Source: Caballeronia mineralivorans PML1(12) (GTDB lineage: Bacteria > Pseudomonadota > Gammaproteobacteria > Burkholderiales > Burkholderiaceae). From it: DNA of 64,000 nt. Shown piece by piece: positions 16,842 to 24,750 of the stretch (position 1 is the stretch's first letter; each line of letters opens with the position of its first letter). The notes below the pieces were generated by a model that worked only from the letters and a program-made list of their open reading frames with translations, was not told the DNA's origin and searched no databases. The stretch covers positions 1 through 64,000 of the forward strand of contig NZ_AEJF01000144.1 of assembly GCF_001028175.1 (NCBI RefSeq), in the 5' to 3' direction. The position numbers and the translations under genes were made by a program.

Positions 16842-18313
16842 CGGTCCTCCGCGTACTGGGGCGGTGCTTCGGCGGGTTGCCATTCATCGCCGTTGAGCTC
16901 GGGCTCGGCATACGCTTCCAGCGCCGCGTAATGCTCCTCCGCATCCTCTCGATACAGCAAGCTCGCTATGCCCTGGGCGAGTCGCTTTGCACCGGTGCTG
17001 ATCGCGGGGATGTCGCCGGAGACCGCTCCGTGCGAGAGCGTTGCGGGATAGCAGAAGCAGTGGATGTTCGACAAGCCGGGGCAATCGCCGGGCGATTTCT
17101 CGAGGAATTCAAACGCGGGACCGACGTCGGGCGAGTCGGATAACTCGGCGTCTTCATCGCCGGGCGGCGGTGTGTAGCGATCGGCCCAGCTGCGGATAGC
17201 CGGTGCAAACGCAGCGAATTCCGGGCGCGCGGTCCAGTCGACTTTGAAGCCTGTGGAGACCACGAGGAAGTCGGCGGTGAAGATACCTTTAGGTGTGTGG
17301 ATCGAGAGACCGTTCGCCGTGCTTTCCACGGATAACACCGGGCATCCCAGGTTGAAACGCGCATTCGGATGACGCGATACCCGCAATGTACTGCCACGCG
17401 GCGGCGGCACTTGCACGGTATTGATGTAGTGGCGAATCTTCCATTTCCATTCGTCGGGTAGAGCATGATGACCATGCGTCAGGCCCGGATTGCCGGCCCC
17501 TTTGCCCTTGTTCACTCGTGGCAAATCCGCACGTCTGATCAACAAATCGACACTCGCTGCGCCCGCTTCGAGCGCGGTCGCCGCGCTATCCATAGCCGAT
17601 GAACCACCGCCTACCACTGCCACGCGCTTACCGGCGAGCGAGGAATAATCGGTGGTGTCCGACGAGTGCGCCCAGCGCGAACGCGGCAATCCTTCGACAA
17701 ACCCCGGCAACGCAGGTCCGCCCAATCCGTCGCGACCCGTAGCGAGCACGACGCGTCGTGCGTAGACATCGAAGCGTCGGTCACGTGTCCGCACGCTCAG
17801 CACGACAAGACCATCGGCACGCGGCGTGACGGCTTCTATCGTATGGCCGTTGCGAACATCGAGCGCGAGCACGCGGCGATACCAGATCAGATAGTCCATC
17901 CATTGCAGGCGGTCGATCTTGTCAAGCGCTTGCCATGCGTCCGTGCCGAACTGAGCCTCGAACCACGCGCGAAATGTCAGCGCGGGCAATCCCAATGCGG
18001 GACCCGTCAGTTGCTTGGGCGAACGCAGCGTTTCCATGCGAGCGGTCGTGGCCCAAGGGCCTTCCAACCCCTGTGGCGAGCGGTCAAAGATGTGTGCGTG
18101 CACGCCCAGCATTTTCAGCGCAGCCGATGCCGCCAACCCCGCCATGCCGCCGCCGATCACCGCAACGTCCAGCACTTCCTGACCCTCATGCGTTTTGCCG
18201 ATCACCCATTCGCGCGCAGGCAATTCGAGCAGGGACAGGTCTTCGTTAAGCCGCGCTTCGAGCGCCACGAGGCCTGTCGGTTGATTCGATGAAACGGTAT
18301 TGTCGAGGCTCAC
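16838..18313 (-). CDS. FAD/NAD(P)-dependent monooxygenase-like oxidoreductase
   Basis: 491-residue flavoprotein. The FAD Rossmann motif is VLDVAVIGGGMAGLAASAAL near residue 50 and an NAD(P)H motif RVAVVGGGSSAMDSA lies mid-protein, giving the two-dinucleotide-domain layout of flavin-containing and Baeyer-Villiger monooxygenases. The canonical FxGxxxHxxxW fingerprint is not obvious, so it could be a related hydroxylase or oxidase. Start is GTG 18313 overlapping the LysR stop as GTGA. As the first enzyme gene of the operon it likely oxidises the imported substrate. Confidence 0.8.
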   Translation of the reverse strand: MSLDNTVSSNQPTGLVALEARLNEDLSLLELPAREWVIGKTHEGQEVLDVAVIGGGMAGLAASAALKMLGVHAHIFDRSPQGLEGPWATTARMETLRSPKQLTGPALGLPALTFRAWFEAQFGTDAWQALDKIDRLQWMDYLIWYRRVLALDVRNGHTIEAVTPRADGLVVLSVRTRDRRFDVYARRVVLATGRDGLGGPALPGFVEGLPRSRWAHSSDTTDYSSLAGKRVAVVGGGSSAMDSAATALEAGAASVDLLIRRADLPRVNKGKGAGNPGLTHGHHALPDEWKWKIRHYINTVQVPPPRGSTLRVSRHPNARFNLGCPVLSVESTANGLSIHTPKGIFTADFLVVSTGFKVDWTARPEFAAFAPAIRSWADRYTPPPGDEDAELSDSPDVGPAFEFLEKSPGDCPGLSNIHCFCYPATLSHGAVSGDIPAISTGAKRLAQGIASLLYREDAEEHYAALEAYAEPELNGDEWQPAEAPPQYAEDR

Positions 18314-19299
18314 GTGGCGTGCTCTTCGGTCGGATTGAGGAGGTCGTCGGATAGGCCGTAGAGCGCCTGAAGGATCGCGCCGTGCTGACTTGCGTCGTGC
18401 AGGACGAAGTCGGGAAGGATCTGCGCGGCTGCAAGCGCCAGCGCTTGTGCCGCGGCGAGGGTCGCGGCGCTAGGCGGACGAAATTCGGGCGTGATGACGC
18501 CGAACAGGAACGCGATGCGGATATCGAGCGGACGGATCACCACGCCCTCGACGGGCAGTCCAAACGCCGTTACCGGTTCCAGCACGGCAAGCCCGAGTCC
18601 TTCGCGCACGGCGCCGAGCGCGTTCAGCGACGAGTTGGTTTCGATCACACCGGCCGTGCGCACGCCCGCTTGCGCGAACGCCGAATCGAGCCGGGGTCGC
18701 AGCCGGTAGGGGTTTTGCATCGTGACAAGACGACGGTTTGCGAAGTCGCTCAACGCGATGCGCGGCGCTTGCGCCAGCGGGTCGTCGGCGCGCACGGCGG
18801 CGACACACGCCGCTTCGCCGATCCAGTGCACAAGCACGCCGCGGTGTTCGAGCGGCAAGCTCGAAACGCCCATATCGACGATACCGTTCAGCACGGCATC
18901 GACTACTTGTTCGGGGGCGGCACTGCGCAAATGGACGGATTCGACCGGATGGCCCTGATCGAGCAAGGCGAGCGCGCGGGGCACGAGGCCGGCGGCAAGC
19001 GCCGAGGTTGCAGCGACGGTGAGCGGTGGCGGCGCCTGCCGCGCGATTTGTTCGGCGCGGGATTTGACCTGGCGCAGACTGGCGAGCGTGCGTTCGACGT
19101 CCTGGTAAAGCTCGGACGCCTCACGGGTGGGCGCGACGCGCGGCCCGAAACGCTGGAACAGCGGATAACCGATTTCGGCCTCCAGTTCCTGGATCGAGCG
19201 CGAAACCGCGGGTTGCGAGCGCCCGAGCAAACGCCCGGCGGCGGTGACGCTCCCGGCGGACATGACAGCGGCAAACGCTTCCAGCTGGCGGATTTCCAT
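18310..19299 (-). CDS. LysR-family regulator heading the monooxygenase/ABC operon
   Basis: 329-residue LysR regulator with the HTH at residues 2-45 (LEAFAAVMSAGSVTAAGRLL...SQPAVSRSIQELE) and an effector-binding domain to about residue 300. Unlike most LysR genes it is co-directional with, and translationally coupled to, its probable target (GTGA overlap with the monooxygenase gene), so it would amplify or limit its own expression. Two T-N11-A inverted repeats lie just upstream of its start. Confidence 0.85.
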   Translation of the reverse strand: MEIRQLEAFAAVMSAGSVTAAGRLLGRSQPAVSRSIQELEAEIGYPLFQRFGPRVAPTREASELYQDVERTLASLRQVKSRAEQIARQAPPPLTVAATSALAAGLVPRALALLDQGHPVESVHLRSAAPEQVVDAVLNGIVDMGVSSLPLEHRGVLVHWIGEAACVAAVRADDPLAQAPRIALSDFANRRLVTMQNPYRLRPRLDSAFAQAGVRTAGVIETNSSLNALGAVREGLGLAVLEPVTAFGLPVEGVVIRPLDIRIAFLFGVITPEFRPPSAATLAAAQALALAAAQILPDFVLHDASQHGAILQALYGLSDDLLNPTEEHAT

Positions 19300-19750
19300 G
19301 AGGTACGCGAACCTGATCGATTAGATCGATGAATGCATAAAACGCATTCTTGCGCATCTAGCATGTGAAATGCAAATGATCAAAAATGATATGAATAGTG
19401 CGGGGAGTGGGAAGGGGCCAAGTGAGCATGGCCCTGGAAGTACGCGCCAGCCCTGAAGCGCCACGTTAGTACGTTTGTTGGGGACTGAGGCGCGCGCCCG
19501 CGCAGTGGTTAGCGCACTGCGCGCGAGATGGTGAAGCTATCCTTAAGTTAGGATTACAAATTGATAGATCAGCCAATGCCTACCCTGTCCGGAAGACGAT
19601 GCCTGGATATCCACCTTCGCAATTACGACAAGGCACCTTGCAAAACAGATTCACCCCAAGTCATGCGGCGGTTCGGGAGCGTCATCGTTAACGTCCGCGG
19701 TTAACGCCCGCGAAATTCGCCGTCAGCACAGGCATCGCCATAAGATTCAA
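19300..19750 (-). promoter_or_regulatory. Leader/promoter region of the LysR-led operon, with operator-like repeats and a hairpin
   Basis: No gene seen in this 451-base spacer. Immediately upstream of the LysR start are two inverted repeats with the LysR T-N11-A layout: ATCGAT-TAG-ATCGAT at 19316-19330 and AATGC-N7-GCATT at 19332-19348; they are probable autoregulatory sites. Farther upstream an exact 9-bp stem (CGCGCAGTG/CACTGCGCG, 7-base loop) lies at 19499-19523; it has no U-tract in either direction. The segment near 19370-19400 is locally AT-rich and could hold the promoter. Confidence 0.45.
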
Positions 19751-20677
19751 TCACAGTCTTGGATCGACCTTTTGAGCAAGGAATTCACGTATCAGCGGCA
19801 CCATCTCGTCCGCCTTGTCTTCCAGCGCGAAATGGCCTGTGTCGAGCAAATGAGTCTGAACATCCGGCAAATCCTCTTTGTACGGATACGCGCCGTCCGC
19901 CGGGAAGATGACGTCGTTCTTGCCCCACACGATCAGCATCGGCGGTTTGAACTCCCGGAAATACGTCTGCACCTTCGGGTAGAGCGGCAGATTGGTTCTA
20001 TAGTCATAGAACAGGTCGAGCTGGATGTCGTTGTTGCCGGGGCGATCGAGCAGCGCCTGGTCGTGGACCCAGTTGTCCGGGGAAACACGCGTGCGGTCGG
20101 ACACGCCATCGGTATATTGGAAAATGGTCGTCTCGAGCGTGAGGAGCGGCAGCAACGCTTTCCGGCTGGCGTCCGAGCCGTCGGCCCAATAGGCCTTGAT
20201 CGGATCCCAGAACGCCTTGAGGCCTTCGTCGTAGGCATTACCGTTCTGCACGATGAAGCCCGCCACACGGTCCGGATGCTTGAGAGCGAGTCGCCAGCCG
20301 ACGGGCGCGCCATAGTCCATGACATACATCGTGTACCGGCGAGCGCCGAGTTGGTCGAGCAGGCCGTCTACCAGTTCGCCATAGCGGTCGAACGTGTAGG
20401 CGAATTCCGCGCGATCCGGCATGTCGCTCTGACCATAGCCGGGATAGTCCGGTGCAATCACGTGGTAGCGATCGGCGAGTGCAGGGATCAGGTTCCTGAA
20501 CATGTGCGACGACGTTGGAAAGCCATGCAGAAGCAGGATAACGGGAGCGTCTGCTGGCCCGGCCTGACGATAAAAAATCTTTAATCCGTCGACGACCGCC
20601 GTTCGATGATGCGTAACGGGAATGGCCGGACTGATGAGGTTGGTAGCAGACGAAGTACTCGACGCCGAACTGGTCAT
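19751..20677 (-). CDS. Alpha/beta hydrolase with Asp nucleophile (epoxide hydrolase/haloalkane dehalogenase type)
   Basis: 308-residue soluble enzyme. The oxyanion motif is HGFPTSSHMF and the nucleophile elbow reads V-M-D121-Y-G-A-P, i.e. Asp instead of Ser followed by x-G-x-P as in epoxide hydrolases and haloalkane dehalogenases; the late Asp is in IVWGKNDVIFP and the His in DTGHFALED. Substrate not predictable. It lies 130 bases after the co-directional isochorismatase-like gene and may share its transcript. The N-terminus (about 20 residues, Ser/Thr-rich) looks like a flexible tail. Confidence 0.8.
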   Translation of the reverse strand: MTSSASSTSSATNLISPAIPVTHHRTAVVDGLKIFYRQAGPADAPVILLLHGFPTSSHMFRNLIPALADRYHVIAPDYPGYGQSDMPDRAEFAYTFDRYGELVDGLLDQLGARRYTMYVMDYGAPVGWRLALKHPDRVAGFIVQNGNAYDEGLKAFWDPIKAYWADGSDASRKALLPLLTLETTIFQYTDGVSDRTRVSPDNWVHDQALLDRPGNNDIQLDLFYDYRTNLPLYPKVQTYFREFKPPMLIVWGKNDVIFPADGAYPYKEDLPDVQTHLLDTGHFALEDKADEMVPLIREFLAQKVDPRL

Positions 20678-20807
20678 TGCGATGCTCCTTGGGTCGGATG
20701 GCTGATCCGCGATTACATGTGCTCGAGGCTATCGAGCCGCGGCTCAGCGTTGCGTGCATAAGCTGCACCGAACGGCATGGGGAGTTCGGACGCCAACGAA
20801 CACAGAC

Positions 20808-21455
20808 TCAAGTCATCGCCGCGATGACGTCGTCAGTGGATACCACGGCGTGCGCGAGAAACGCATAGTTGATCATCGCGGCTTTATAGCCATCACCCCA
20901 CACGGGATGACGAGGCCCTGCGGTCGCATCGGCTACGACGGAAACTTCGAAGCCCTGCTCGAGCAAGTCCCGCAAATGAGCCTCCACACACATGTTGGCG
21001 AGCATGCCGCCGAGCACCACTTTGCTCATGTGGCGTTTGCGCAATTGCAGTACGAGGTCATTAGTTTGCGGACCGAAGACCTTGTGGGGACTTACAACGA
21101 TGGTTTGACCGTCGTCGATGTAAGGTTTGAATTCTGCCAGCCAGTCTGCGCCTGAGCCTTCAAATCCCTGGAGGTCCAAAGCGCCTTCTCGCGCGAACGT
21201 ACCGGTTGCGAACTCGTCCGCTTCCAGCGGGCCGTTGAACTTCCACGCGTGATCGGTCGGAAAGAAGTAGTGCGGGGATATGAATACATTGACCTTCGCG
21301 GCTTTGGCGGCCTTGAAGATCCTCAACATGTTTTCAACGGTTCTGTTCTCCGTGACGCTAGCGCCCACCGCGCCCCAGTTCTTGCCCTTCGGGCTCAGCA
21401 CGTCGTTCTGCGGATCGATGAAGACCACGGCCGTATCGGATGGATCACAGTTCAT
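20808..21455 (-). CDS. Isochorismatase-like cysteine hydrolase
   Basis: 215-residue member of the isochorismatase/nicotinamidase superfamily. The catalytic triad is visible as Asp14 (VFIDPQNDVL), Lys125 (VSPHKVFG) and Cys156 (LANMCVEAH), with the cis-peptide region just before the Cys. The family hydrolyses amides, carbamoyl compounds or vinyl ethers; substrate unknown here. A short exact hairpin (8-bp stem, 21480-21498) lies in its 5' leader. Confidence 0.85.
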   Translation of the reverse strand: MNCDPSDTAVVFIDPQNDVLSPKGKNWGAVGASVTENRTVENMLRIFKAAKAAKVNVFISPHYFFPTDHAWKFNGPLEADEFATGTFAREGALDLQGFEGSGADWLAEFKPYIDDGQTIVVSPHKVFGPQTNDLVLQLRKRHMSKVVLGGMLANMCVEAHLRDLLEQGFEVSVVADATAGPRHPVWGDGYKAAMINYAFLAHAVVSTDDVIAAMT

Positions 21456-21869
21456 ACTGAGGCCTTTTGGGAACAGGAGGGAGGCTCTTTGAGCCTCCGT
21501 TTGGATAGCGTGATTGGAAGGTTAGGTTAGGAACCAGCCTTTAGCAATGCAGAATTTCTTTGCTCGTTTGAATATCACGACAGACGCAACGCCGTCACTC
21601 CTGACGGCTACATGCGCGCGTTTAGTGGCGTTTTTCAATAGAGGATGTAGTAGGTGGTAGATGAAGTTTCCGACGATCGTCTCTTATGGAATTGTGCAGA
21701 GATTAAGCTAACGGTGCACAAGCGATAAAGGGGCCACTGTCCTCCGTCGGGCTATGGTCCAGGGCATCCGATGCTCAACGTCACTTTTCCAAACGGACGG
21801 GCTCCATGTTATTGGCGTCAATGATGCGTCCCTAACAAGTCTGGATAGATATGGCGTTCGCGGAACTTC
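21456..21869. other. Intergenic region between the isochorismatase-like gene and the porin
   Basis: 414 bases without a credible gene. The only structure I see is a perfect 8-bp hairpin GGAGGCTC-TTT-GAGCCTCC at 21480-21498, in the leader of the minus-strand hydrolase gene; it lacks a U-tract and so is not a typical terminator. The rest must include the hydrolase promoter and the porin 3' UTR, but I cannot place either. Confidence 0.4.
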
Positions 21870-23024
21870 TTAGAAGCGGGTACGGATCCCAACGGTAGCA
21901 ACGACTTGATTCGCTGTCGACGAGGCGCCACCGGACGTATTGATGAAAGCGACGAACTTGTTTCCAATCGCGTGCTGATACATCGCTTCCGCATACACGT
22001 CCGTGCGCTTCGAGAACGAATACACAGCTTGTCCGTTAATCTGATTGAACTTCGGATCGGGGCCAAACGTCGTTGCACCGGAAAGGTGCCCGTCTGTGTA
22101 CGTATCCGCGATCCCGAGGCTAAGCGCCGGAGTCAAAGCGTATTTGCCGTTCAATTCGAAATTGTCGAAACGCATCGTGCCATTCTTCAGACCGAACGAG
22201 TTGGTGCCCGCGTATTGGCTGTGCGTATAAACGAAACCGACCAGTGCCGGACCGTATGCATAGTTCACGGCACCGCCAAATATGCGCGTTCGATTGGAGC
22301 CAACCAGAAAACCACCCGTGCCGTTGGCCGTTGACTCAGCCGTGTCAATCGCGCCGCCCGTGTTCGTTGTGCTGTTCGAGCCGTTGGTCTGCAAATAGCC
22401 CGCGGCGAAATTCAACGGACCGTAGTTGTAGCTTGCACCGAAGCTGTACGCGCGATTCTGCGAAAAGTTGGTGGAATTGGAGAATGCGTACAACGTGCCG
22501 AACTTGAAGCCCGCATAGTTGCTGCTCATATACTTGACCGCGTTGCTCATGCGTACCGAGTGGTTCAAGTTGTCATTGTCGAACGGGTGTGCAAAACCGG
22601 TATCACCGAACGTACCCGCCGTTCCCGACAATGGTGCAACAAAGTCAACCAGTGAGTCGTACTGGCGACCCAGCGTGACCGCGCCATATTGACTGCTTGC
22701 CAGGCCGACATAGGCTTGACGACCGAACTCGCGACCGTCCTGGCCGAGCTTGCCTGACTGAACGTTGAAACCGTTTTCGAGCACGAAGACAGCCTTCAGG
22801 CCGCCACCGAGATCCTCCGCTCCACGAAAGCCAAAGCGGCTACCGTTGATATTTCCGCTTGTAGCCTGGAACAACGGGCCGCTCGTGCCGCTCTTCGATA
22901 CATTGTTCGTGTACATGAGGCCAGCGTCGATGACGCCGTACAGCGTCACGGAACTTTGTGCGTGAGCTGCCGAGACCGCTGCAAAGCCGAGGGAAGCCAA
23001 AGATAAATGGAGGATTTTCTTCAT
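21870..23024 (-). CDS. Gram-negative trimeric porin (beta-proteobacterial OmpC-like)
   Basis: Outer-membrane general diffusion porin, 384 residues. Signal peptide MKKILHLSLASLGFAAVSAA-HA, then the typical QSSVTLYGVIDAGLMYTNN start, the segment NGSRFGFRGAEDLGGGLKAV, GREFGRQAYVGL and SSQYGAVTLGRQYD, and a terminal beta-strand ending in Phe (VATVGIRTRF). Start ATG 23024 gives a clean signal peptide; the frame extends to 23132 without one. Confidence 0.93.
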   Translation of the reverse strand: MKKILHLSLASLGFAAVSAAHAQSSVTLYGVIDAGLMYTNNVSKSGTSGPLFQATSGNINGSRFGFRGAEDLGGGLKAVFVLENGFNVQSGKLGQDGREFGRQAYVGLASSQYGAVTLGRQYDSLVDFVAPLSGTAGTFGDTGFAHPFDNDNLNHSVRMSNAVKYMSSNYAGFKFGTLYAFSNSTNFSQNRAYSFGASYNYGPLNFAAGYLQTNGSNSTTNTGGAIDTAESTANGTGGFLVGSNRTRIFGGAVNYAYGPALVGFVYTHSQYAGTNSFGLKNGTMRFDNFELNGKYALTPALSLGIADTYTDGHLSGATTFGPDPKFNQINGQAVYSFSKRTDVYAEAMYQHAIGNKFVAFINTSGGASSTANQVVATVGIRTRF

Positions 23025-23425
23025 GGCGCGCTCACAGGGTTTAGTTGGAAGGGCTAAAGCTGCCTGGAATTTTAGGGTTTCCGCTTTGGCCCTACTCGTA
23101 AGCCCGCGTTTATTTTTTTTGGCACTCCACAATGATTATTCATTTAAGTGTCATTGACCGTGCTCTTCCAAACTGGACGTACCTTTGACGAGACGTGTGA
23201 CGATCGGCGTGAATCGGTGCCGTGGCAACTATGCGACGGTCTCCTTTGTATTTGCTCCCGTCTTGATTTAAGAATGGTTTTACAACATGCGAACTGACTC
23301 AGCTTTTTGCAGGCAACAACCGATCCCCGCGAAAATACCATCAGATGTTTGAGCTGACCAAGATCACCCCAGGAGGTTTGAATCAACTGACTTTAACCGT
23401 TCGATAGAATCGTCGAGACCAATGG
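23025..23425. other. Porin upstream region
   Basis: About 400 bases between the porin start and the palindrome split by the insertion sequence. It includes an A-rich tract on the minus strand about 100 bases upstream of the porin (rc of 23109-23118) and should contain the porin promoter. No gene, and no repeat I can defend. Confidence 0.35.
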
Positions 23426-23443
23426 CAAACATGGCGACAGAAG
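23426..23443. repeat. Left half of an 18+4+18 palindrome split by the IS element
   Basis: CAAACATGGCGACAGAAG here is the exact reverse complement of 24622-24639. Together with one copy of the TTAA target it would rebuild a perfect 40-bp palindrome. Partner of the entry at 24622-24639. Confidence 0.9.
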
Positions 23444-23447
23444 TTAA

Positions 23448-24617
23448 GGAAGGTCTGCAAAACTGCTGCAATCGGGGGCGGCGTGTACTACTCTAAACGC
23501 AGTGACTGAAACGGGGTAATGCGATGACGCAACTTCATCTTGGATTGAATTTGTCGACGAAGCGCACGCGCAAACGTGAGTTTCTCGACGAGATGAGGGG
23601 AGTCGTGCCGTGGTCAAAGTTGATTGCCTTAATCGAGCCACATTACCCGAAAGGTAAGACGGGGCGACCGCCATTTCCTGTGGCGACGATGCTTCAAATC
23701 CACTTCATGCAACAGTGGTTCGGGCTGTCGGACCCGGCGATGGAAGAAGCTTTGTACGACGTGCCACTATATCGCGAATTTGCGGGCCTCGATGGTGGCA
23801 TGGCCCGCTTGCCAGACGAGACCACGATTCTTCGATTTCGGCATCTTCTCGAAACGCATGGAATCGCTGCCCAAATGCTTGCACTGGTCAATGAGATTCT
23901 GGTTGATAAGGGGTTGATGCTCAAGGCAGGCTCAGCCGTTGACGCCACCTTGATCGCAGCGCCGAGCTCGACCAAGAACGGCTCGGGCACACGAGATCCC
24001 GAGATGCAGCCAACGCAGAAAGGCCGCAACTGGTACTTCGGAATGAAGGCCCATGTTGGCGTGGACGCGGAGTCGGGCCTGGTGCATACCGTCATCGGAA
24101 CGGCGGCAAACGTGCACGACATCAACGCGGCGCAGGCGTTGTTGCACGGCGAAGAAACGGATGTGTACGCTGACGCGGGTTATCAGGGTATCGAGAAGCG
24201 TGAGCACGCACGCCCAGTACGATGGCACGTCGCGATGCGGCCCGGTAAGCGAAGAAAGCTAAACCTGAAGGACCCCATTGATGCGATATACGATCAGATC
24301 GAGCGCTTGAAAGCAGGCATTCGCGCGAAGGTGGAACATCCGTTCCGAGTTCTCAAGCGACAGTTCGGCTACATGAAAACGCGATACCGGGGGCTGACCA
24401 AAAACACCGCTCAAATCACGACGCTGTTTGCGTTGGGCAATCTGTGGATGGCACGTAAGTCGTTGCGAAAAGCGTGAAAAAATGCAGCATGCGATGAGCT
24501 TGGATCAGGACTCGTCGCGGTTACCTGGGCAATGCTCCCCATCCTACCGACCTTCGCCACGACAAACCGTCCTTGAAACAAAATGTCGTGCTTAAAAGCG
24601 CGTTGTTCAGACCTTCC
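23448..24617 (+). mobile_element. IS5-family insertion sequence, complete, 1170 bp
   Basis: Single transposase gene between terminal inverted repeats beginning GGAAGGTCTG at both ends (left then CAAAAC, right complement then AACAAC; 14 of 16 matched). The GGAAGG start is like that of IS5 itself. Direct TTAA copies at 23444-23447 and 24618-24621 fit the YTAR 4-bp target duplication of the IS5 subgroup. Immediately outside them is an 18-bp inverted repeat that I read as host target, not IS. Transposase intact, so the copy is probably functional. Confidence 0.85.
23524..24477 (+). CDS. IS5-family transposase
   Basis: 317-residue DDE transposase. An N-terminal DUF772-like helical domain (PPFPVATMLQIHFMQQWFGLSD) precedes the catalytic core; the acidic residues are seen in GSAVDATLIAAPSS, TDVYADAGYQGIEKRE and the C-terminal VEHPFRVLKRQFGYMKTRY signature. 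Full length, no internal stop. Start ATG 23524 follows the left terminal repeat by about 60 bases. Confidence 0.93.
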   Translation: MTQLHLGLNLSTKRTRKREFLDEMRGVVPWSKLIALIEPHYPKGKTGRPPFPVATMLQIHFMQQWFGLSDPAMEEALYDVPLYREFAGLDGGMARLPDETTILRFRHLLETHGIAAQMLALVNEILVDKGLMLKAGSAVDATLIAAPSSTKNGSGTRDPEMQPTQKGRNWYFGMKAHVGVDAESGLVHTVIGTAANVHDINAAQALLHGEETDVYADAGYQGIEKREHARPVRWHVAMRPGKRRKLNLKDPIDAIYDQIERLKAGIRAKVEHPFRVLKRQFGYMKTRYRGLTKNTAQITTLFALGNLWMARKSLRKA

Positions 24618-24621
24618 TTAA

Positions 24622-24639
24622 CTTCTGTCGCCATGTTTG
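24622..24639. repeat. Right half of the split palindrome
   Basis: CTTCTGTCGCCATGTTTG, exact reverse complement of 23426-23443. The bases outside the pair (AATGG on the left, GTTTG on the right) no longer match, which sets the palindrome limits. Confidence 0.9.
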
Positions 24640-24750
24640 GTTTGCAGGTGTTGTCTATCGCGCGAAGAACAGCGTTAAGCACTTAAGTGAACGGCATGAC
24701 CATTACCGTTAATGCAGGGCTTGACTTTGTCACCCGCCCGGCAGTCTGAG

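Noticed and set aside
21480..21498. Perfect hairpin as a transcription terminator
   Set aside because: It lies in the 5' leader of the isochorismatase-like gene and has no U-run.
23426..23457. 32-bp perfect inverted repeat (with 24608-24639) as the IS termini
   Set aside because: GGAAGGTCTG starts like IS5 and is directly flanked by TTAA on both sides, which fits the IS5 target rule; I therefore treat the outer 18 bp as host palindrome, though copies elsewhere could overturn this.
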